Of a stretch of 64,000 nucleotides of DNA, positions 56,039 through 64,000 are shown piece by piece (within the stretch, counting starts at the first letter, position 1; each line of letters starts with the position of its first letter). The stretch comes from Poa pratensis (taxonomy: Eukaryota > Streptophyta > Magnoliopsida > Poales > Poaceae). Location: NCBI GenBank assembly GCA_947311845.1, contig CAMZMU010000063.1, positions 60,764,769-60,828,768 of the forward strand, written 5' to 3'. The translations under genes and the position numbers were made by a program. The notes under the pieces were generated by a model. The model was not told where the DNA came from, searched no databases, and saw nothing but the letters and a program-made list of their open reading frames with translations.

Positions 56039-57344
56039 AGCATCCCCAAGCTTAGTTCAACCAGACTTTCAAAGAGCGGCTCCCATGAAGGACGTTATCT
56101 CTACCAGCAAGGTAGATCATCCCTCTTCTCTTTTGTTTACACATGTATTTTAGTTTCTTTATAGATGACACTCCTCCTAACCTTTTGCTTACACAAGCCA
56201 TGGCTAACCGAATCCTCGGGTGCCTTCCAACATTCACATACCATGGAGGAGTGTCTATTGCAAAATTAAGTTGCTTACTGATAAATCAGGGCAAAACATG
56301 TGAAGAGAATTATTAATGAAAGTTGTAATTAATTGGGGCTGGGCACCCCGTTGCCAGCTCTTTTTGCAAATTATTGGATAAGCGGATGTATATGCCACTA
56401 GTCCAGGTGAAAGTCTGTCAGAAGTAAATGACAAGATTGAAAGATAAAACACCACATACTTCCTCATGAGCTATAAAACATTGACACAAATAAGGAGTAA
56501 TAAAGTTTTGAATAGTTTAAAGGTAGCACATGAAATATTTACTTGGAATGGCAGGAAATACCACATAGTAGGTAGGTACGGTGGACACAAATGGCATGGG
56601 TTTTGGCTCAAGTTTTGGATGCACGGGAAGCATTCCCTCTCAGTACAGAGTTTAGGCTAGCAAGGTTGTTTGAAGCAAACACAAGTATAAACCGGTACAG
56701 CAAGAATCACATAAAAACATATTGCAAGTATTATAAGACTCTACACTGTCTTCCTTGTTGCTCAAACATTTTACCAGAAAATATCTAGACCTTAGAGAGA
56801 ACAAATATGCATCCCAAGTTTCAACAAGCTCTACGGTAGTTCTCCACTACTAGGCTTTAACTACATGATGCAAAAGCTTAAACATGATCTACTTGAGAGC
56901 TCAAAACAATTGCAAAGCATCAAATCAAAACAAGACAATGATCTACAAGAATGCATATGTCTTTTCCAATACCAACTACTACATGTAGCATTTTCTTTCT
57001 TCCAAACAAACACCAATTAATTTAATTAAACATAAACTCTCCAAATGATAATATAATGCAGCAAGAGAGTATTTATAAACAAGTGCTAACAGCTCGAAGA
57101 GATGTATTAAAAACAGGAGCTAAAAGCACTGCAGTAGCTAGTTAAGAATACTCAACAAATATAAGTGAAGAACATGAGTATTCACATGAAAAAGCGGAGC
57201 GTGTCTCTCTCCCACACAAGGATTGCTAGGATCCGAATTTATTCAAACAAAAACAAAAATAAAAACACACAGACGCTAGGATCCGAATTTATTCAAACAA
57301 AAACAAAAATAAAAACACACAGAATACTCAACAAATATAAGTGA
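56039..57344 (-). other. Interior of Y/X, right part
   Basis: 56060-56842 is nearly identical to E interior 7549-8332, with 616 bp (E 6933-7548) missing. It runs on past the point where F interrupts E. A tandem pair of about 50 bp (GCTAGGATCCGAATTTATTC start) lies at 57226-57325, and AATACTCAACAAATATAAG occurs at about 57148 and 57323, the second next to the truncated LTR. Confidence 0.65.
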
Positions 57345-57563
57345 AGACAGATTTCAGGAAAGTCCCAATTCGACTCCAACAAGGTTTCCTCTTGTATTTT
57401 TGATAATTTCTACACATCAAAGAGTAAAACAAGAACATTGTGTACTTTTACAACTATTAGTAGGTTAGTCCAAATAAATAATAAACTTAATATAAAACAA
57501 GTGCTAAAAGCATAAAAATGGCATGAAACAATAAAAAATTATAGATACGTTTTGGACGTACCA
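57345..57563 (-). repeat. Truncated 5' LTR of element X
   Basis: 219 bp matching 52632-52852. It ends in GACGTACCA instead of GACGTATCA and is followed by TSD GAGCT. Confidence 0.8.
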
Positions 57564-59978
57564 GAGCTCCGTTGCCGTCGATCTTTCCTCCACCGACTCC
57601 GTTTTGACCTAAAACCGCCTATAAAAATAGTCCCCCGACGTTCTCTGGAAGGAGCGCCGCAGAAACACAGAAACACCGAAACAGAGACCTGGAGTTGCAG
57701 ATTGGAGGGGGAAAACTCCGGCGGGGCGCTGCCGGCGTGGTCTCTATCTTCTCCAACGACTTCTCCACCGTCTCCATGATGAAGAGGGAGTAGTCCACCT
57801 CTGGACTATGGTTTTGTGGAAGTAACTTATGTATCTCTCTCTCTCAAGCTTCACTAATTAGTACCGTATGAGCTGCTGAACATGATTACGGTCATCTATG
57901 TAATACCTTTGTGGTGGATCTCTTTATGAGTTAATATATGTTTGAGATTGCAATGGTTTTGTTTCAGTTATGAAAGTAGATGCATATTATGTACCCCGTT
58001 CTTATTTACTTGTCATGATCAAGCATGTTTATGAGAGCGTGTGAGGGGGAACGTGTGCATTAGTTGGAGTAACGGGGGGTGGCTAGTGCAGTGAACGTGA
58101 GAGAAAGTTCTGTGATCCACTTGGGTATTTTTACCTTACTTTGTTGCCTCACTAGGGATAAAAAGAAATACCATGCTACCGGAGATGTGGGTGTGACCAT
58201 TGCCACTACTCCATGACTAGATCTAGCATGTTCTTATTTTAACTTCATGTCATGATACTTATTGCTATACTCTGAGTTATCTTAATTACTGAGGTGTTAT
58301 GATTTAGTTCGCATCTTGGTGGAGTATAAGAGAGACTAATAACCAAAAGGTCTCTATGTTAGGACGTGATGCCCATATATTTATAACTTGTCATTAAACT
58401 GTTGTGTTGCAATCTCATATGTCAACTCTAGTGTTCCATTGTCTACCACTTTATTAAAGAGAGAGTGCATTTGTGAAACCATGAACGTTTTTAATCATAA
58501 GAAACACCTTTCCAACCACTTTTACCACCTTTCCATTTTCTGCCATTTAAAAATCCGAAAATACAAAAACACTTTTACATCTTGCATTCATCATATAAAA
58601 CCCAAAAATATCATTTATCATTGCTACCACCATCCTTGCATATTTATTTACCACCATTGCATATTTATTTCTTGTTTGCATTGCATATTATCTTGATATC
58701 ATTCTCACACCTTGTGCTGGACAACCACTAGGTGAGGTTGAGGACCAAAACATTTACTTTGTTTTGTAGGTAACCAAAGGAGGATAGGAAATATAAATCT
58801 TCACTACTGATTCCCCGAGAGTTCGATATTAAACCCTCGAGTCACCCTCGTGGGGAAAACACGTCTTCCACTTACTACACACTCTGCACTTGGAGTCTCA
58901 ACCTAACCCATATTCTTTTGACGCAGGTAACTACGTCATCGGGTATCACAAGGCAAAGACGGTAAACGAGGATACAGGTAACCGAAATGAAAGCACGCGG
59001 AGACACGGATGTATTTCCGAGTTCCTTCTTTTTAGGGGAGTACGTCTCGTTGGAGAGGTGTGAGCCAACACAATGGCTCAACAACCACAAAGGCTTCACC
59101 TTCTTCTCCGATGAACCGCACCACAAAGGTTTGGTTCACCTTCAACTATCGGAAACCTTCAAGGCGGAGTCCGGAGCCTTTACAACAACAATCCGGGGCC
59201 CAACCCAGAACTAGATTGGGGGCTCCTGAACGGCTACAATCTGTCACAAGAACAACAAGTGAATACAACAAGGGGCTAGGTTTTCCCAATGGAAACCATA
59301 GCAAATGGTCCCCCAAGTGAATGAGGGGGAAATGTAAATCGGCTTGGTGAAGATGTAGATCCGGGCCTTCTCCTTTAATCCTCCAAAAATCAACAAGTTG
59401 GGGTGGAGGGATTGGGAGATCTAGTGATTCTTGAGCTTGCAATAATGGTGTTGTTCAATGTTGGGCGAGCTAGCTGGCTGGAGGTAGGTGGAGGGGTATT
59501 TATACCCCCTCCACAAAATGTAACCGTTGCCACAATCTTCACACCGGAGACTCCGGTCAGAGTGACCGGAGACTCCGGCCTGCACCAGAGACTCCGGGCA
59601 GATTCCGGCAAGACTCCGGCCTGGGTCCAGGGGCTGAACCACCTTGAGGCTTGGAGCAGCTCAGACCGGAGTCTTTTGGCCCAAAGACCAGAGACTCCGG
59701 CCTGGGGCGGAGACTCCGCCCTTCCTCCGGTAACTTTCCGGTAACACTCCGGACAGGGTCCAGGGAGTGAACCAACTCGAGCCTCTTCGACTGAATCCCC
59801 TGAGTCCGGAGACTCCGGCCTGGAAGTCTCCAGAACTTCGATAAAATCCTCTTTTCCTTTTGGTGTTGATGCATAATGTTTTATAGAGCTAAACCTGCAT
59901 CACTTAACACTTGATTAAAATATCGCTAGTGTTGTTAACTAAAACACAAAACACAAGGGATCACGAAATGCTCTTTCA

Positions 59979-62857
59979 GTTACCAAGGCTTGGGCTTTAG
60001 ACAAAAGAGCTAGAAATGCCATGGACATATGGTAGGGGAAGCTAAGGCTTTTCAGGAGATTAGCTAAAGGGTGGAGTGCTAATCTTGACGCTGAGATTAG
60101 GAAACATAAAAAAGAGCTCATGGTAGAGTATGATGCTCTTGATATTAAAGCTGAAACTCAGGAAATATCTGAGGAAGATCGAGGTAAATTAGATGCAATT
60201 TTTAGGGAACTGAATACTTATTGGTTGATAGAGGAAATTAAGGCAAAGCAGAGATCTAGAGATAGAGATATTACTAAGGGTGATAGGAATACTGCTTACT
60301 TCCATGTAGTAGCAAATCAAAGAAGAAGAAAGGAAATGATTAGTTCCTTAGATGGGCCTGAGGGCCCAGTTAATGAAAACAATGGTATGCTTAAAATTGC
60401 TACTGACTTTTACAAAGACCTTTTTCATTATGAGGACAAACTTGATATTAGACTTAGACAGGACTTCTTCAATGATAGTGAAAAAGTTAGTGCGGAGGAG
60501 AATAGATTTCTAGAAGGTAGTTTTACTCTAGATGAGATCAAAACTACTGTCTTTGGCTCCTACTCTGATGGGGCACCGGGTCCAGACGGGCTCCCATTCT
60601 TCTTTTATCAACAGTACTGGGATATAGTTAAGCAGGATTTGCTTCACCTGTTTAATGCTTGGTTTGCCAATAAGCTAGATATTTTTAGAATTAATTTTGC
60701 AATGATAACACTGATTCCCAAAGAGGAAAATGCTAGTTCTATGAAAAAGTTTAGACCTATTAGTCTTCTTAACTGCAGTTTTAAGATTTTTACTAAAGTA
60801 TTAACAAATAGACTAGGAACCGCGGTGGACAGACTTATCTCTAACTGTCAGTCTGCCTTCATTAAAGGTAGATTTATTCTAGAAAGTGCGGTGACTCCTC
60901 ATGAAGTTATACATGAGGTGCATACGAGCAAGGAGAAAGGCTTGGTGCTTAAGATAGATTACGAGAAAGCCTATGATAAAGTAAACCTAGAATTTCTCTA
61001 TGAAATTTTAGAAATGAGGGGCTTTGGGCCGACCTGGATTAGGTTAATTAAACAAGTAACCCAGAATGGCTCCGTAGGTGTTAAAGTAAATGATGTAGAG
61101 GGTGAGTTTTTTATCACCGGGAAGGGGCTGAGGCAGGGAGACCCTCTGTCCCCCATCCTTTTTAACTTCGTAGTTGATGTCTTTGAAAAAATGCTTCTAA
61201 AAGGCAGTGAAGCAGGACTTATTAGAGGTTTGTGCCCTAGATTTATACCTGGAGGTGTTGTCTGTCTGCAATATGCAGATGACACACTCCTTTTCCTAGA
61301 TGCTGATCCCACTGTGGCTCTCCACATGAAGTGGATACTTACATGTTTTGAGCAATTGTCTGGGATGAGAATCAATTACCACAAAAGTGAACTCATCCCC
61401 ATTAATTTAGAGGAAGGAGAGTGTGTGCAGTTTGTAGAAATTTTGCAGTGTATCCTTGGTGATTTCCTCATAAAGTACTTAGGTATTCCTTTGCATTATG
61501 GGGAGCTTAGGAGAGAAGATCTGCAACCACTAATAGATAACCTCCTTAAGAGGTTAGCTGGATGGAGAGGTAAATTACTCTCATCCGCAGCAAAAAGGGA
61601 GCTAGTGCAATCATGTTTAGCTAGTATACCTATATATCTCTTGTCCTTTTTAAATTCCCTAAATGGGCTTTAAAGCTGATTAACACTCAATTAGCTATCT
61701 GCCTCTGGGATGATTCCGAGGGTAACCGTAAGATTCATCTAGCTAATTGGGCCTCGGTTTGTATGAAGAAAGAGTATGGTGGTCTAGGAATACCAAATCT
61801 ACAAGATATGAATCTGTGTATGATTGGGTCCTGGATCAAGAGATATATCCAGGGAGAGGGTGCCCTGTGGAAAAAAGTAGTAGATGCTAAGTATAACACT
61901 AAGAGTCCTAATGTCCTTTGCTGTCATGATACCCATCCATCTACTTTTTGGAAAGGGGTAATGTGGGCAGCAAAAGCAGTTAAGATAGGATATAGATGGA
62001 AAGTAGGAAATGGAAAAATGGTCAAGTTTTGGGAAGACATATGGTTTGGAAACTCCCCTTTGTTTTCTCAATTCTGGGACATTTACATTATCTCGAACCA
62101 GCAAACAAAAACAGTAGCTGAGCTTTGGGATGGAACTCAGCTAAGATGTAATTTTAGAAGAACATTCACTGATGAGATGATGGCTCAGTGGATGGAGTTT
62201 GTTAGTATAGCTAACTCGCTAGTGTTATCTGAAGAGGAAGACCAACTTATCTGGCAATATGAAACAAATGGTGTTTATTCCTCTAAATCTAAGTATACAC
62301 TAGTAAACTTTAGAGGCGTGACTCCTGTCTACTTGCCTGCTGTCTGGGGGCTCAAGCCCCCCCCGCCCCCCCCCCCCCCCAGGATTCAGATTTTCTTGTG
62401 GCTGTTTTCACAGAACAAAATAATGACTAAAGACAACGTCCGTAAGAGGGGTATGCCTAAACCTTTGGAATGTGAGCTCTGTAAAGAAATTGAATCAGTT
62501 TTTCATCTGTTCTTTGAGTGTATTGTAGCTAGAAACATGTGGGAGCTAGTTGCTCAAGTTTTTGTTGTTGACATAGTAGATTTTAGGTCCCTTGCTTCCA
62601 AATGGCTATGCAATACTAGATATTTGCATCTTAATATAGTTACTGCTGTTGTCCTTTGGAGCATTTGGAATAATAGAAATAATGTAGTGTTTAATCGATG
62701 CACTTGGATTAATTTGAAACAGGTGTGGCGATTGGCTCTAAACTATCTAAAGCTCTGGATGATACCACTAAAAGATCAGGCAGGAGGAAAGGCAGGGCAG
62801 TTCGCAAGCCTGCTGCTGGCAAAGCTCAAGGCGTCGCTGGCGATCGAACCAGGCTGA
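59979..62857 (+). pseudogene. LINE-A ORF2, reverse transcriptase and zinc-binding piece
   Basis: Continues ORF2 after the copia element. A TAG at 60033-60035 (in IW-stop-GKLRLF, likely from CAG) interrupts the start. Then 60120-61673 holds RT: APGPDGLPFFFYQQYW, LIPKEE, FRPISLLNCSFKIFTKVLTNRL, LKIDYEKAYDKV, GLRQGDPLSPILF, and catalytic QYADDTLLF. A one-base loss in a T run near 61650 shifts the frame; 61652-62857 carries the RT thumb region (KKEYGGLGIPNLQDMN) and the zf-RVT domain (RIQIFLWLFSQNKIMTKDN, CELCKEIESVFHLFFEC). A C-rich run at 62358-62380 encodes eight Pro. Confidence 0.88.
62351..62380 (+). repeat. Poly-C tract in LINE-A
   Basis: Two C runs (about 7 and 16) separated by a single G, inside the RT zinc-binding region. 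The length is prone to slippage or assembly error; it happens to keep the frame. Confidence 0.75.
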
Positions 62858-62930
62858 AGTGCGTGGACTTCGGCTGGATTCACTCCTGGGCGTCCACTGT
62901 GCCCTCCCCGTATGTGTTATTTTGTGGTGA
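62858..62930 (+). other. Junction between LINE-A and a copia fragment
   Basis: Seventy bases I cannot assign. No poly-A, TSD or LTR is visible, so the junction was probably made by deletion or recombination. Confidence 0.4.
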
Positions 62931-64000
62931 TCCAAATTCGTATATACTGATAAAGGCCGACTTGTGACGAGGAGAGCGGACATGCAAGAAGAGATGCAGT
63001 CACTCGAGAAAAATGGCACATGGGATGTTGTGCGCTTGCCCAAGAAAAAGAAGCCTGTCCGCTGTAAGTGGATCTTCAAGAGAAAGGAGGGTTTATCTCC
63101 TAGCGAGCCTCCAAGGTTTAAGGCAAGGTTAGTTACAAAAGGCTTCAGTCAAATTCCAGGTGTGGATTATAATGATGTTTTCTCTCCGGTTGTTAAGCAT
63201 AGTTCAATTCGTACATTTTTCGGTATTGTTGCTATGCGTGATCTTGAGCTTGAGCAGTTAGATGTAAAGACTGCGTTTCTGCACGGAGAGTTGGAGGAGG
63301 AGATATACATGGACCAGCCAGAAGGGTTCATAGTGTCGGGTAAGGAGTATCTTGTGTGTAAGTTGAAAAAGTCCTTGTACGGTTTGAAACAATCTCCTCG
63401 ACAGTGGTATAAAAGGTTTGATTCTTTTATGTTGTCACATGGCTTTAAGAGGTCTGAATTTGATAGCTGTGTGTACATTAAGTTTGTTAATGGATCGCCT
63501 ATATACCTGTTATTATATGTTGATGATATGTTGATTGCTGCCAAGAGCAAGAAAGATATCGCTGCTCTCAAGTCACAGTTGAGCAGCGAATTTGAGATGA
63601 AGGATCTTGGTGCTGCTAAGAAGATTCTAGGTATGGAGATTACCCGTGACAGAAAATCTGGTCACTTGTTTCTTAGTCAGCAAAATTACATTAAGAAAGT
63701 TCTTCATCGTTTTAACATGCATGATGCAAAGTCTGTTAGTACTCCTATTGCTCCTCACTTTAAATTGTCAGCTGAACAATGTCCTAGTTCGGATAAGGAT
63801 TTTGAGTACATGTCTAAAGTTCCCTATTCTAGTGCTGTTGGTTCCTTAATGTATGCCATGGTTTGCTCACGTCCAGATTTATCATATGCTATGAGTTTGG
63901 TTAGTAGATATATGGCTAATCCTGGTAAAGAACATTGGAAGGCTGTTCAGTGGATTTTCAGGTACCTTCGTGGCACATCCAATGCTTACCTCAAGTTCGG
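62931..64000 (+). CDS. Copia reverse transcriptase (RVT_2), open at the right edge
   Basis: Plus-strand frame without stops from 62931 (first ATG 62982) to the window end. RVT_2 features in order: MQEEMQSLEKNGTWDVV, CKWIFKRK, ARLVTKGFSQIPGVDYND, FSPVVKHSSIR, QLDVKTAFLHGELEEEIYM, PEGF, KLKKSLYGLKQSPRQWY, catalytic YVDDM at 63516-63530, then KDLGAAKKILGMEI, and the start of the linker to RNase H (VGSLMYAMVCSRPDLSYA, FRYLRGTSN). It belongs to a copia family different from the 33471-59978 element (opposite strand, and that one lacks RT). The upstream half of pol is missing. It continues outside the window. Confidence 0.9.

Larger units (their letters stand above)
51365..57563 (-). mobile_element. 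Element X: rearranged non-coding gypsy-type element
   Basis: TSD GAGCT at 51360-51364 and 57564-57568. The minus-strand LTR is 51365-52852 (starts TGATACGTCCAAAACG, ends GGGTTATCA); only the first 219 bp of the other LTR remain (57345-57563). Interior 52853-54448 and 56039-57344 has no coding sequence but shares blocks with E interior (for example AGAGCGGCTCCCATGAAGGA). A different LTR (Y, 54449-56038) sits in the middle. Relation to E/F is inferred from these blocks and the PPT. Confidence 0.75.
42728..58948 (+). mobile_element. Gag-only gypsy element (G2) with tRNA-Asp PBS
   Basis: TSD CAAGG at 42723-42727 and 58949-58953. LTRs start TGATGCATGTAAAATGC and end ATCA. After subtracting the Helitron the 5' LTR is 1733 bp; after subtracting the nested element and its TSD the 3' LTR is 1728 bp, so the boundaries fit well. 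The interior (46399-51016) has PBS, a broken gag-protease and 2.3 kb of non-coding DNA, with no RT or integrase. Related to E/F by gag, PBS and PPT (AAGCTTGGGGATGT), but with different LTRs. Confidence 0.9.
51017..58948 (+). repeat. 3' LTR of G2 (split by element X)
   Basis: Pieces 51017-51364 and 57569-58948. It lacks the Helitron, so the Helitron arrived after G2 inserted. Right end GGGTATCA. Confidence 0.88.
33471..59978 (-). mobile_element. Sirevirus-like Ty1/copia element (RT deleted)
   Basis: TSD GTTAC at 33466-33470 and 59979-59983. LTRs of 1195 bp (left, 3') and 1187 bp (right, 5', after removing the nested gypsy and its TSD) start TGAAAGAGCATTTCG on the minus strand and end GATCCTTTCA. 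The PBS is TGGTATCAGAGC (initiator tRNA-Met), the PPT is purine-rich next to 34666. Gene order on the minus strand: gag with coiled coil, protease, integrase, RNase H, then an extra env-like ORF before the 3' LTR. That order, the coiled-coil gag, the GACACCTAGAGGGGG-type LTR segment and CCGG palindromes fit the Sirevirus clade (Maximus-like in Triticeae). The RT domain is missing. Confidence 0.88.
42566..59978 (-). repeat. 5' LTR of the copia element (split by gypsy)
   Basis: Pieces 42566-42727 and 58954-59978 (the nested element and one CAAGG removed) give 1187 bp, closely matching the 3' LTR. Palindrome cluster at 59540-59825; one CCGGAGACTCCGG copy present in the 3' LTR near 34480 is missing here. 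Confidence 0.88.
3960..62857 (+). mobile_element. LINE-A: non-LTR retrotransposon split by two insertions
   Basis: The outermost element. Its pieces are 3960-4926 and 31921-32696 (ORF1), 32693-33470 and 59979-62857 (ORF2: endonuclease, reverse transcriptase, zinc-binding C-terminus). Removing the Harbinger with one TTA copy restores one continuous ORF1 frame (967 + 776 nt = 581 codons), so ORF1 was intact when the Harbinger landed. Removing the copia element with one GTTAC copy also rejoins ORF2 in frame. ORF1 opens directly in a zinc knuckle, so the 5' part is probably lost. No poly-A tail or TSD of LINE-A itself was seen; the 3' end abuts a copia fragment. Confidence 0.88.

Overview
This window is plant nuclear DNA of the grass type, most likely Pooideae and probably Triticeae or a close relative. 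The evidence is spliced plant-type transposase genes, a CACTA element with an En/Spm-type gene, a Stowaway MITE, a Sirevirus-type copia element, gag-only gypsy elements primed by tRNA-Asp, and very deep nesting. I see no host gene: essentially everything from about 3.96 kb to the right edge is transposable element, in up to five nested layers, most of them provable from target-site duplications (TSDs).

Layer 0 is a degraded LINE (here LINE-A). Its pieces lie at 3960-4926, 31921-33470 and 59979-62857. Layer 1 holds a PIF/Harbinger transposon at 4927-31917 (TSD TTA), sitting inside LINE-A ORF1, and a minus-strand Sirevirus-like copia element at 33471-59978 (TSD GTTAC), sitting inside LINE-A ORF2.

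Layer 2 in the Harbinger holds a rearranged gypsy-type composite at 5263-22144 (TSD TCCAG) and a nearly full-length second LINE (LINE-B) at 25064-31244 (14-bp TSD). LINE-B lies only a few codons past the catalytic Glu of the transposase. Layer 2 in the copia 5' LTR holds a gag-only gypsy element at 42728-58948 (TSD CAAGG). Layer 3 comprises a CACTA element at 9869-16550 (TSD CTT), a Helitron at 43796-45733, and another gypsy-type derivative at 51365-57563 (TSD GAGCT). Layer 4 comprises a Stowaway MITE at 44932-45054 inside the Helitron and an unrelated-U5 LTR at 54449-56038.

The first 3.9 kb holds a MITE-like inverted repeat, a small CACTA-like element carrying GTTGTACAAC palindromes, a GGAACCATTTT minisatellite and a purine tract. 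The right edge is a copia reverse-transcriptase gene that is still open and runs out of the window.

Functionally, the Harbinger carries both of its genes (Myb/SANT protein and DDE transposase), broken only by one stop codon and by LINE-B. LINE-B carries ORF1 and an intact ORF2. The gypsy elements encode only gag-protease and must have used enzymes in trans. The copia element has lost its reverse transcriptase. The most notable points are an LTR that has absorbed a primer-binding site, a CACTA gene with an Ulp1-like domain lacking its catalytic His and Cys, long inverted gag/LTR arms able to form hairpin RNA, and Sirevirus palindromes (CCGGAGACTCCGG) in both the LTR and an internal region.
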